A stretch of 61,728 nt of DNA from Treponema sp. (GTDB taxonomy: Bacteria > Spirochaetota > Spirochaetia > Treponematales > Treponemataceae): positions 1 to 61,728 of the forward strand of contig JAFYZU010000015.1 of NCBI GenBank assembly GCA_017548565.1, written 5' to 3'. Shown one piece after another: positions 9,203 through 17,597 of the stretch (within the stretch, counting starts at the first letter, position 1; the number at the start of each line of letters is the position of its first letter). The notes below the pieces were generated by a model. It ran no database searches. It worked only from the letters and a program-made list of their open reading frames with translations, and was not told the DNA's origin. The position numbers were made by a program, and so were the translations under genes.

Positions 9203-11197
9203 ATGAATTTGAAAAAAATCATTACTGTATTTTCTTTATTAATGGCTGCAGCTTTTTTAACTGCTCAGAATAATAATGAACCGGATTTAATTACAGATTC
9301 AGTTGAAATATCACAAAGTCAGGCAAATATCAGCGTTGACGTTGATGATGAAATTTATAATATTCTGTTGAATGCCCAGGCAAAAGGATACTGCAGTCCT
9401 TTGTCAAATTTAAAACCATATACAGAATCTTATATCCTTCAGGTTCTTGATGAGATTGAAGAATCGCTTTCAAAATACAATTCAGATAAATACTGGGTGC
9501 GTACTGAAAAAGAAATAATCAGTAAACAGAAGAAACGTTTTATTCACACTGTAAAAGGACTTGAAATAAATAATCTTGAATACAGTGCAATCAGTTCTGT
9601 AAAGGCATTTCCTGCAACGGTATTCTTCCAGAATCAACTTGATTTTTTCGGCAGCGGCGGATTGTATGACCGTACTGAAAATGACGGCTTCGGCTTTGAT
9701 TCCTATTATTATCTGAACATTTTCGGACAGATAACATCATTTTTAAATTACAGGACAAAGGCTTATGTCGGTTTAAGTAAAATGCCGCTTACTCAGACAG
9801 GTGATGATTACATTATAGGTTACTGGTGGCGTGATACAGATTTTGAACCTGTTCCGGGCACTGACGATGAATATGTACGTACGGTCAATACATTTAAAAA
9901 TTATGCAGTCCTTCCATATGTTTATAAAAAACCATGGTGTGGAAGCGTTTATTATCTTTCGAACATAACTGCAAGCGGACTCGAAGGATGGCCTGTTGAA
10001 CCAAGTCTTGCTTTTGGAATGGAAGGTGAAATTACTGCATCCTTCTTTAACGATAATCTTTTGCTGCGTTTCGGAAGATACAGTCATGAACTTGCCGCAA
10101 TGGATAAGAACAGCAGTCTTGTATTAAGCAACATGGCATTCCCGTTCTTAGGCATCGATATGCACATTAAGCTTACAGATTTCTTCAGTTTTGATACAGT
10201 TACTGGATGGATGGAATTCCCGAATCAGGAATACATAAACAGAAATGCTTTTTATGATAATACTGATAAAACTCATCCTAAAAACGATTCTCATGACAGA
10301 GGCGATGAATGGTTCTTCCAGAATCTTTATACTGTTAAATCAATGAATTTTGACTTCAAGTATTTCCATTTTGATTTAGGAAGTTCATGTATTTATCCAA
10401 AGCGTTTTGAACTTGGATATCTGTTTCCTCTTGTCGATTGTGTAATGTATCAGAACAGCCTGGGAGATTATGATAACCTCGGTTTATTTACCGATATCAA
10501 AGGAATCTGGCCAGGAGTAGGTTATGTATGGCTTTCCGGCTTTCTTGATGAAATGAACAAACCTAACGCTAAATTCTGGGAACGTACACGTTGTATGCTT
10601 GCATATCAGGGAGGTTTTAAAACAATCATTCCGTCTCTTCCTTTTGCAAATCTTTCGTTTAGATATACAAAGGTTGAACCGTATTGTTACACACATACTC
10701 TTCTGGCATATCATCCGTATACAGACAATTATGCTGCAGAATCATATACAAATAATGGAGCATGTCTTGGATATTACATGCCGCCTAACTCTGATGAATT
10801 CCTGCTTGATTTCAATTTCAAACCAACAGCTTCAAGCTCAGCCGGAATTTCTTATCAGCTTGCAAGACATGGAACTGACTGGGGCTCTGGTTCAGTAATA
10901 GGAAGTAACTTGTATTCAGAATTAACTTATGGCGGAAGGGATAAACTCAGAAAATACTTTTTGTATGACGGAACCTATGAATGGAGTTCAACAATCAATT
11001 TATATGGTGAATATGAATTTACAAAGCTTCCTTTCCCGCTGAAGGTTAATGCTTCGCTTGCATATATTTACGACTGGTTTACCGGTGTTGAGAATAACGG
11101 TCAGAAAAACGATTCCTTTAAGTTTGTAAGTAACGATGAATACAAGCCTTATGGTGGAGTTATTCTTTCTTTAGGATTAAAGTTATTCGAGAAATAA
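9203..11197 (+). CDS. Wzi-like capsule-assembly outer-membrane protein (copy 2)
   Basis: Second predicted Wzi-like barrel, about 664 aa. It has a signal peptide (MNLKKIITVFSLLMAAAFLTAQ), an N-terminal alpha-helical section (residues ~45-115) and a beta-rich body with GRYSHELAAMDKN and FELGYLFPL segments. ATG 9203 fits AAGGGG (9191-9196) six bases upstream; the in-frame ATG at 9197 overlaps that site and is less likely. It follows copy 1 by 18 nt on the same strand. The 3' end faces the metallophosphoesterase gene with only 8 nt between stops and no terminator seen. Confidence 0.72.
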   Translation: MNLKKIITVFSLLMAAAFLTAQNNNEPDLITDSVEISQSQANISVDVDDEIYNILLNAQAKGYCSPLSNLKPYTESYILQVLDEIEESLSKYNSDKYWVRTEKEIISKQKKRFIHTVKGLEINNLEYSAISSVKAFPATVFFQNQLDFFGSGGLYDRTENDGFGFDSYYYLNIFGQITSFLNYRTKAYVGLSKMPLTQTGDDYIIGYWWRDTDFEPVPGTDDEYVRTVNTFKNYAVLPYVYKKPWCGSVYYLSNITASGLEGWPVEPSLAFGMEGEITASFFNDNLLLRFGRYSHELAAMDKNSSLVLSNMAFPFLGIDMHIKLTDFFSFDTVTGWMEFPNQEYINRNAFYDNTDKTHPKNDSHDRGDEWFFQNLYTVKSMNFDFKYFHFDLGSSCIYPKRFELGYLFPLVDCVMYQNSLGDYDNLGLFTDIKGIWPGVGYVWLSGFLDEMNKPNAKFWERTRCMLAYQGGFKTIIPSLPFANLSFRYTKVEPYCYTHTLLAYHPYTDNYAAESYTNNGACLGYYMPPNSDEFLLDFNFKPTASSSAGISYQLARHGTDWGSGSVIGSNLYSELTYGGRDKLRKYFLYDGTYEWSSTINLYGEYEFTKLPFPLKVNASLAYIYDWFTGVENNGQKNDSFKFVSNDEYKPYGGVILSLGLKLFEK

Positions 11198-11205
11198 AAC
11201 TAAAC

Positions 11206-12363
11206 TTATTCGCTTTTAAAACGTTTGTTCCAGTCCCAGTCTATTTTTAATAATAGATCAGCGCCTTCATCGGTTTTATAGCGTTTGAATTCTGTGGAAT
11301 ACGTTTTAACTGCGATTGTATTTTTGCTCAAATCGAAATTCAGGATTTTAAGCCAGCCGTCACCACAGGCATGTACATTTTTTGTTTCAATGCCTGCAAA
11401 TTCAAGATATTTGTCTTCATCCTGATAGTCTGCCATTATTGCATAAGTTGTGTATCCTGAGTTATTTTTATCTATCCTTAATCCTTCTTTTGAAACATGT
11501 CCGCATATAACAAGAAAAATCTGGTTATTTTCTGATATTAAAGACTCCCATATTTCTTTTCCTGAAAATTTATGTTCCTTTATGTCTGGATATGCGTTTG
11601 CAAATTTATTCTGAGATTTATTATCATCTTCTTTTTTGCCGGAAAGATATGAATGGGTAACAATAATTGTCGGTAAGCCTTTATTTGAATCTATGACTTC
11701 TTGTGCCCATTTTATGTCCTGTTCAAAAGGATTTAACTGTAAGCCTATAACAAGGAATTTTTTACCGCATGCATTAAAATAAGCATACATATTTACCCCG
11801 TTTTCGCTTGCACCTCCGAACCATTCCTTGTCTTTGTAAAATTCTGTCTGCGGACCAAAATATTTATTGTATAACTTTGTTCCGACCGGACTATGACCTT
11901 TTGCCCATCTGTCGTAATCATGATTTCCGATTACAGTTAAGAAAGGGATTTCATTGTTGATTATGCTCAAGCCTTCAGCGGCTCTTTTCCATTCCTTCAT
12001 ATTCCAGCTTCTGTGGTCTACATGATCTCCTACGTGAACTGCAAAAGAAAATTCTCCGCCGTTTTTAACTGAATTGTTTTTTATGAATTCCATCTGTCGG
12101 TAATAAAGCTCGTATTGGTTTATAGGGTAGTGGACGAACAAAGACTGTTGAGATCTGAAGTCTAAATAACTTTGGCTGTCCGGGATAATTACCATGGAAA
12201 ATCTGTTCTTATCACCGTTAACAAAGGTTTTATATTCATCCATCTGTATCGAAGAAGAAATTTGTGTTTTATTAAATAAAATGCTGTTCGTGTCTGTATT
12301 TTTTTTTGATGAAGTACATCCTGTTAATAATATTGCTGTTATGATTAAATAAAATTTTTTCAT
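11206..12363 (-). CDS. Calcineurin-like metallophosphoesterase lipoprotein
   Basis: Lipid-anchored phosphoesterase acting outside the cytoplasm. The lipobox LTGC puts the lipidated Cys at residue 16. Metal-ligand motifs of the binuclear metallophosphoesterase fold are present in order: PDSQ (Asp62), GDHVDH (Asp113), GNHD (Asn147-Asp149), THS and CGHVSK near residue 285. 385 aa fits secreted members. Substrate unknown; phosphomonoesters or diesters of surface material are possible. Shine-Dalgarno CTGGAGAA precedes ATG 12363. It is convergent with the Wzi-like pair and divergent from the glycosyltransferases. Confidence 0.88.
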   Translation of the reverse strand: MKKFYLIITAILLTGCTSSKKNTDTNSILFNKTQISSSIQMDEYKTFVNGDKNRFSMVIIPDSQSYLDFRSQQSLFVHYPINQYELYYRQMEFIKNNSVKNGGEFSFAVHVGDHVDHRSWNMKEWKRAAEGLSIINNEIPFLTVIGNHDYDRWAKGHSPVGTKLYNKYFGPQTEFYKDKEWFGGASENGVNMYAYFNACGKKFLVIGLQLNPFEQDIKWAQEVIDSNKGLPTIIVTHSYLSGKKEDDNKSQNKFANAYPDIKEHKFSGKEIWESLISENNQIFLVICGHVSKEGLRIDKNNSGYTTYAIMADYQDEDKYLEFAGIETKNVHACGDGWLKILNFDLSKNTIAVKTYSTEFKRYKTDEGADLLLKIDWDWNKRFKSE

Positions 12364-12478
12364 TCGATTCTCCAGCTATGAAAATATATAGAAAAATATA
12401 ACATACATTATAAAAATAATAAATGTTAAACTTTACTTTTTCATTTATAAATGTTATAAAATTAAAGTTGAGGAAAAA

Positions 12479-13465
12479 ATGCCTAAAATCAGTATAATTT
12501 TACCTTGTTATAATGTTTCAAAATTTCTTGAAAAATGTATCCACTCCCTCATAAATCAGACAGAAAAAGATATAGAAATAATATTTGTTGATGACTGTTC
12601 ACCGGATGATTCAAGTCAGATAATCAGCAGATATGCAAAAAAAGATAAACGCATTAAATTATTAAAAATGGAAAAGAACGGTGGTCAGGGTGCTGCAAGA
12701 AATCTTGGTCGAGATAATGCAACCGGTGAATATATCTGGTTTGTAGATCCTGATGATTATATAGAAACCGATGCCTGTGAAGTTTTGTATAATGAAGCAA
12801 AAAAGGATGATCTTGAAATTCTTGGTTTTCAGCCATGCAATGTAGTCACTGCAGAAAATTATAAATATATAAACAGAAATATTTTTACTTCATCAATAAG
12901 ATGGCCGATTAATAAAATTTTTTCACCAAAAACACAGGGAGACAAGCTTATAAGAATCTTTTCTGTTACACCATGGCGTTATATTACAAAAAATTCTTTT
13001 TTAAAAGTCAGGTTTCCTGAAGTAAGGCATAGGGAAGATACTATTTATACTCCAATTCTGTTCAGTGAATGTAACAGGATGAAATTCATTTCATATACAG
13101 CCTATAATTATAATTTACGTGCCGGTTCCGATGTAGCTTCTTCTATAAATGAAAAAAAAGTATTTTGTGCTTTTAATGTTTTTTATAATTTCGATAATTA
13201 TATTAATAAAGCGCATCTTTCAAAAAAACATTTTCTTTATAAATATGCCTTATATTGGATAATTATCATAAGACGGACATTACGTGATTATAAAAAAGTA
13301 TTCGGTAAGCCTTATGTCTTATCTGATTTTGAAAAGAATATTTCAAAGAGAATAAAGCATTATATGAGGAAAAACATACAGTACAGTTTTATAAATAATT
13401 TTCTGCCTCTTGGTTTAATAAAATTATTGTATAAAGATTTTCAGTTTTATTATGATAAATTATAG
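12479..13465 (+). CDS. GT2 family glycosyltransferase (copy 1)
   Basis: Inverting GT-A glycosyltransferase, probably adding sugars to a surface polysaccharide from nucleotide-sugar donors at the cytoplasmic face. The N-terminal GT2 domain (1-~110) has SIILPCYN, the nucleotide-contacting VDDCSPDDS (Asp38-Asp39), GGQGAARNLG and the DxD-type motif DPDDY (Asp90-Asp93). The C-terminal ~200 residues are helical and basic. GAGGA precedes the ATG. The next gene is a tandem paralogue 9 nt downstream. Acceptor and donor cannot be assigned. Confidence 0.92.
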   Translation: MPKISIILPCYNVSKFLEKCIHSLINQTEKDIEIIFVDDCSPDDSSQIISRYAKKDKRIKLLKMEKNGGQGAARNLGRDNATGEYIWFVDPDDYIETDACEVLYNEAKKDDLEILGFQPCNVVTAENYKYINRNIFTSSIRWPINKIFSPKTQGDKLIRIFSVTPWRYITKNSFLKVRFPEVRHREDTIYTPILFSECNRMKFISYTAYNYNLRAGSDVASSINEKKVFCAFNVFYNFDNYINKAHLSKKHFLYKYALYWIIIIRRTLRDYKKVFGKPYVLSDFEKNISKRIKHYMRKNIQYSFINNFLPLGLIKLLYKDFQFYYDKL

Positions 13466-13474
13466 GTTCGTTAT

Positions 13475-14470
13475 ATGCCCAAATTAAGTTTGATTTTACC
13501 TTGTTATAATGTTGATAAATATCTTGAAAAATGCCTTGATTCTTTAATTAATCAGACAGAAAAAGATATTGAAATTCTGTTTGTCGATCAAGGTTCGACT
13601 GATAATACGCTAAAGTTTATTAAAAAATATTCTGCTAAAGATAAACGAATCAGAATATTGCAGATTTCAGGACAATTGTCAGATCCAGAAGCACGAAAGA
13701 CAGGACTTGAAAACGCATCGGGAAAATACATCTGGTTTATAAATCCTGATGATTATATCGAAAAAGATGCCTGTGAGACTTTGTATCAGGAAGCAGAAAA
13801 CGAAAAGCTTGAGGTACTGTGTTTTAATGCCAGAAATTATATTTCAAAAGATGTTTATGGAAAAATAAATAATCTTGACTTTATTATATCAATTATAAAC
13901 TGGCCGGTTAATGAAATAATCAATGTACAAAAGATATCCGCCGGTTTATCAGATCAGATTCCGATGGTAAGCTGGATTTTTATCGCAGAAAAATCGTTTC
14001 TTGAAAACAAATTAAATGATAAACGATATTTTGAAGATTCAGTATTATCACTCATTCTTTTTTCACAATGCACAAGATTTAAAGCTATCACTTATACTGC
14101 ATATCATAATGTAATAAAACAGGATGATATAAAAAATAATGTAAGTAAAAAAGATATACTTTCTGAGTTAAATAATCTTTTGGTTATAAAAGACTTTATT
14201 ATTCTTAATAACCTTCATAAAAATCATTTTGTTTCAAGAATACTAAATGTGCGTTATAAAGCATTTAATAAAATGATAAACGATTATAACAGACAGAATA
14301 ATGATACTTATAAATTTTCAGATGAGCAGATTAAAAAGCTTTCGGAAATCAAACATAAAGCAAAAAGAAACAAAATCGTTTTCGTGATTAAAAATCTTAT
14401 GCCTCTGGGAATATTTAAATTAGTCAAATTTTATAAAAACAGAGAAAAAATTTATCTGTTGAGAAAATAG
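13475..14470 (+). CDS. GT2 family glycosyltransferase (diverged copy 2)
   Basis: Paralogue of the preceding gene: both begin MPK.S.ILPCYNV.K.LEKC..SLINQTEKDIEI and have the same length. Two acidic motif positions are changed: VDD becomes VDQ (residue 39), and DPDD becomes NPDD (residue 90). The GGQGAARNLG loop is replaced by SGQLSDPEARKTG. In GT2 structures these positions contact the nucleotide base and the metal, so this copy may use another donor, be a non-catalytic partner, or be decaying. The frame is intact over 331 codons, which argues against a pseudogene. Only AGG is seen as ribosome site; coupling with copy 1 is likely. Confidence 0.87.
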   Translation: MPKLSLILPCYNVDKYLEKCLDSLINQTEKDIEILFVDQGSTDNTLKFIKKYSAKDKRIRILQISGQLSDPEARKTGLENASGKYIWFINPDDYIEKDACETLYQEAENEKLEVLCFNARNYISKDVYGKINNLDFIISIINWPVNEIINVQKISAGLSDQIPMVSWIFIAEKSFLENKLNDKRYFEDSVLSLILFSQCTRFKAITYTAYHNVIKQDDIKNNVSKKDILSELNNLLVIKDFIILNNLHKNHFVSRILNVRYKAFNKMINDYNRQNNDTYKFSDEQIKKLSEIKHKAKRNKIVFVIKNLMPLGIFKLVKFYKNREKIYLLRK

Positions 14471-14479
14471 GAGTTTTTA

Positions 14480-15808
14480 ATGAAAAAACATTATTTGAAA
14501 TTATTGTCTGCTGCTTTATTAAGCATGCTGGTTCTTTTTTCATGCCGTAACAATTCAGAAGAACCTGTTATGGAAGAAAAAAATTATTTTAATTACACTG
14601 ATTTTGAATTCAGTTTTAATCAGACATCAACAGGAACATCTTCTGATTCGGTTGTGCACAATACTTATGAATATAACACGATTGATCAGGATGGGTTATT
14701 AATTACATGTTCCGGTTATTATGAATTCAAACTTGAAAATGTAAATACGGAATTTGATCTGATTATTGTTGATTGTCATGGAACAATAATGAATAACAAT
14801 TCAAGACCTTCTAACAAAGGTGCATCTTTTGGTGCAGGTTATTTAGGTAACAGAAAAGCAATGATTATTGCTCCTGATTATCTTGGGTATGGAACCTCTA
14901 ATGGAAGAGTCCATCCTTATATTGTTGCAGATATCAATGCAAGAAACATTATTGATGCAGTTTTATCAATCAAGCTTAAATCAGGTTATCATTTTTCTGA
15001 TGACTGTAAAACAATTATTATCGGATATTCTCAGGGTGGACAGACATCTTTAGCAACATATAAATGCATTCAGAATAAAATTCCTGAGGAATACAAAGCA
15101 GAATTAAACGTTCAGAAATGTTATTCAGGAGCAGGTCCATATAATCTTATAACTACAATGGATGAATATCTTTCTTCTGAAACTATAATTGCACCGTTCG
15201 TATATCTTGTCGTAAGAGGATATTTAAGCGCTCATTATGATTGTCTTAACGGCTATAAAATTGAAGATTTCTTTACAGAGGAATTCCTTAAATCACAAAT
15301 GAGAAAAGATCTTGACGATAACAATTATTCAATCAGTCTTAAAGGCGTTGATGTTCCCGATGGTTTAATTGAAGCTTATTTAGCGGGCGGTTATGCTGCT
15401 GTAATGACTAACAATGAATATATGACCTTTGTCATGACACATCAGGAGCTTGTTACAAAAGTAGTTGAATACTATAATTTTTCAGACAGATCAAAGCTTA
15501 TTACTCTACAGTTTCTTGATCCTTCGTCAAAGCTCTCTAAAGCATTCAGAAAGGCACTTAAGCTTAATAATCTTACAGAAGGATGGAAACCTGAAACATC
15601 TGTTTATATTTATCATCATGTAAAAGACGATATGGTTCCATTCGAGAATTTTGAAATGCTCAAAAAAGGAATGAAGGACTGTAACAATATAATTTTTGAC
15701 AAGGATGAACAGGAATTTACTCTTGAAGGACAGTTCGATTTTGTTCATGGACATGCAGGTACAGCTTTCTATGAACGTGCTATAGCCGATATTCTTGCGA
15801 TTTTCTAG
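14480..15808 (+). CDS. Alpha/beta-hydrolase lipoprotein
   Basis: Lipid-anchored secreted hydrolase. Signal peptide with lipobox LFSC (Cys22). The alpha/beta fold is shown by the nucleophile elbow IIGYSQGGQTS (Ser184), an oxyanion-type strand DCHGTIM, the segment APDYLGYGTSNG, and an Asp (KDDMVPFENF) and a C-terminal His (FDFVHGHAG) in the usual order. These resemble secretory lipases and prolyl-oligopeptidase-like esterases; the substrate is unknown. AGGAG precedes ATG 14480, 9 nt after the second glycosyltransferase, so it is probably in the same operon. The last four bases overlap rmlD on the other strand (shared CTAG). Confidence 0.85.
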   Translation: MKKHYLKLLSAALLSMLVLFSCRNNSEEPVMEEKNYFNYTDFEFSFNQTSTGTSSDSVVHNTYEYNTIDQDGLLITCSGYYEFKLENVNTEFDLIIVDCHGTIMNNNSRPSNKGASFGAGYLGNRKAMIIAPDYLGYGTSNGRVHPYIVADINARNIIDAVLSIKLKSGYHFSDDCKTIIIGYSQGGQTSLATYKCIQNKIPEEYKAELNVQKCYSGAGPYNLITTMDEYLSSETIIAPFVYLVVRGYLSAHYDCLNGYKIEDFFTEEFLKSQMRKDLDDNNYSISLKGVDVPDGLIEAYLAGGYAAVMTNNEYMTFVMTHQELVTKVVEYYNFSDRSKLITLQFLDPSSKLSKAFRKALKLNNLTEGWKPETSVYIYHHVKDDMVPFENFEMLKKGMKDCNNIIFDKDEQEFTLEGQFDFVHGHAGTAFYERAIADILAIF

Positions 15809-16764
15809 GAATTGTCAGAAAGATTTTTAAGGCTTTTCAGATAAAGATCAAGACTGTGTTTCCAGGAAGGAATTTTTATTTTAAGTTCCTTCTGGATTTT
15901 ATCTTTACTTAAAACAGAATAAGCAGGTCTTTTTGCAAGGGAACTGTAGTCAGCAGAAGAACATGGTTCTATGTGGCATTCTCTTGTAACAAGGCCTGTT
16001 TTTTTTGCAGTTTTCAGGATTTCCTGTGAGTATTCATACCAGGTGGCGCTTCCGTCATCAGAATAATTATATATTCCGAACGAAGGTGCACTTTTTGGTC
16101 CGATTATTTCTTTTGCATTGTCTGATTTATTTATTAAAGCAATGATTGCTTTCGAAAGATTTCCTGCAAAGGTTGGAGTGCCTTTCTGGTCATCAACTAC
16201 ACGAAGGTTGTCCTGTGTATTCATCAGCTTGAGCATTGTAGAAACAAAATTTTTCCCGTCATAACCGTAAAGCCATGAAGTACGGATGATATAATATTGA
16301 ACCATCTCTTTTTGAATTTCAATTTCACCGTTTAATTTCGAAAGACCGTAATAATTTACCGGTTCAGTTTCCATTTCTTCTGTATAAGGCTTGTTTCTGT
16401 TACCGTGATAGACATAATCTGTTGAAATATGAATAAGCTTTGCTCCGATTTTCCTGGCAATACGGGCAACATTCAAGGCACCTGTTGTATTGATTTTCAT
16501 GGCTTCTTCTTTATCTTCTTCTGCTTTTTCTACATTTGTATAAGAAGCGCAGTTTATAATCCATTTTATGGATTTATCCTGATGCGTGGAATTATCTGAA
16601 ACATAATAAGAGGCGGTTTCTACTGATTTTTCAAACCGGTTTAAGGCTTCTGCATCGGTTATATCTACTTCTAAATCTGTACCTATCCAGTGAAATTTAT
16701 TTTCCTTTAATTGTCTTCCTAATTCTTTTCCTAATAATCCCTCGCACCCAATCAGCCAGATCAT
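15805..16764 (-). CDS. rfbD: dTDP-4-dehydrorhamnose reductase family protein
   Basis: Short-chain dehydrogenase-like sugar-nucleotide reductase (RmlD/RfbD), last step of dTDP-L-rhamnose synthesis. Seen: N-terminal GCEGLLGKELG (a GxxGxxG dinucleotide site), INCASYTNVEKAEED, STDYVYHG and the catalytic YYGLSKLNGE (Tyr-X3-Lys), then IIRTSWLYG. 319 aa is near the usual 290-300, with a short insert around residue 60. No rmlA, rmlB or rmlC lie in the window, so rhamnose use is inferred only from the family. TTGGAG precedes the ATG. It is downstream of the secreted protein at 16780 and overlaps the convergent hydrolase gene by 4 bp. Confidence 0.85.
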   Translation of the reverse strand: MIWLIGCEGLLGKELGRQLKENKFHWIGTDLEVDITDAEALNRFEKSVETASYYVSDNSTHQDKSIKWIINCASYTNVEKAEEDKEEAMKINTTGALNVARIARKIGAKLIHISTDYVYHGNRNKPYTEEMETEPVNYYGLSKLNGEIEIQKEMVQYYIIRTSWLYGYDGKNFVSTMLKLMNTQDNLRVVDDQKGTPTFAGNLSKAIIALINKSDNAKEIIGPKSAPSFGIYNYSDDGSATWYEYSQEILKTAKKTGLVTRECHIEPCSSADYSSLAKRPAYSVLSKDKIQKELKIKIPSWKHSLDLYLKSLKNLSDNS

Positions 16765-16779
16765 TTTTTTGCTCCAATT

Positions 16780-17499
16780 CTAGATTTTTTTAAAGATGAA
16801 ATTACAGAAGGTTTTAATTCTGTTTATAAATGAAGTTCTTATTCTGTCGGTCATAAACGGGATGTGCGGTGCATTAACTCCGCCGACTCCGTATAAAATC
16901 CATTTATCGTTATCACGGAAAACATAGATATAAATCTGCATTTTCTGTTTTGAAACGCATGTTATTCCTGAATATTTGAGGTTGTTAGTATTGAAAGCCT
17001 TGTAAAGAAGCTCATCTTTTGTTGATTTTACACTTATCTGCTCCTGTAAAAGTCCGAATGGTTCCATTATCAGATCTGCATCTATAGTTGTAATATTATC
17101 GGTTTTTGAGGTTTTGACGATTTTTGCAGATTCATATAAATCAAAATATTTCTGATGTCTTTCTGACCAGTATGGAATTCCGGCATAGTCAGATATATTG
17201 TTTAATAAAGCTTCAAGCTTCTGTGGTAAATCTTCATTTCCTTTATAGCTTTTGATCTGGATTATTTCTGCAAGATATTTAGGACTAAGTGATTTTACAT
17301 CTGCAGTGATTTTTTTTGTTGTTTCGTTAAATTCAGGGTTAAGGCACATATATTTCTGATAATCAATATTCTTGATTAAAACTTCGCCTTTATTGAGCAT
17401 TTCATTTTCGTCATTTGTAAGATTTGAATTAAAAGGATTTGCATTAAGAATTGTTGAAATAAATAAGAAAAATGATGTAAAAAGTAAATATTTCTTCAT
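16780..17499 (-). CDS. Secreted protein of unknown function
   Basis: About 239 aa with a signal peptide (MKKYLLFTSFFLFISTILNA then N). No family recognised. The middle is helical and Lys-rich; the C-terminal half (residues ~130-235) is beta-rich with the pattern NLKYSGITCVSKQKMQIYIYV, suggesting a small globular domain. ATG 17499 is preferred to the GTG at 17508 because GAGGTGG overlaps the GTG and lies 6 nt before the ATG. It is divergent from the aminotransferase; the gap carries inverted-repeat sequences. It probably shares a transcript with rmlD (15-nt gap). Confidence 0.7.
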   Translation of the reverse strand: MKKYLLFTSFFLFISTILNANPFNSNLTNDENEMLNKGEVLIKNIDYQKYMCLNPEFNETTKKITADVKSLSPKYLAEIIQIKSYKGNEDLPQKLEALLNNISDYAGIPYWSERHQKYFDLYESAKIVKTSKTDNITTIDADLIMEPFGLLQEQISVKSTKDELLYKAFNTNNLKYSGITCVSKQKMQIYIYVFRDNDKWILYGVGGVNAPHIPFMTDRIRTSFINRIKTFCNFIFKKI

Positions 17500-17527
17500 T
17501 TCTACCACCTCATTTATTATAGTTTAA

Positions 17528-17579
17528 TTTTGTAACAGTTTCAATTAAATAAACAATTTATATTTTGTTTGTTACAAAA
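17528..17579. promoter_or_regulatory. Inverted repeat, candidate operator
   Basis: Arms TTTTGTAAC (17528-17536) and GTTACAAAA (17571-17579), 9 bp perfect, separated by 34 bp. The right arm also sits in a compact palindrome TTTGT-T-ACAAA (17568-17578), placed within the promoter of the aminotransferase. The location between divergent genes suggests a repressor site. The regulator is unknown; the half-site only loosely resembles a BirA half-site. Confidence 0.45.
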
Positions 17580-17585
17580 ATGTGG

Positions 17586-17591
17586 TATAAT
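17586..17591 (+). promoter_or_regulatory. Extended -10 promoter with leaderless start
   Basis: TGG-TATAAT (17583-17591) is an extended -10 box. Weak -35 choices are TTTTGT (17563, 17-bp spacer) or TTGTTT (17565). The ATG at 17598 is only 6 nt downstream of the -10 box, where transcription should start, and no Shine-Dalgarno fits. A leaderless mRNA is predicted. Confidence 0.65.
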
Positions 17592-17597
17592 ATATTT

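Noticed and set aside
13475-14470. Pseudogene status of GT2 copy 2
   Set aside because: Full length and open; motif changes are substitutions, so a functional but altered protein is equally likely.
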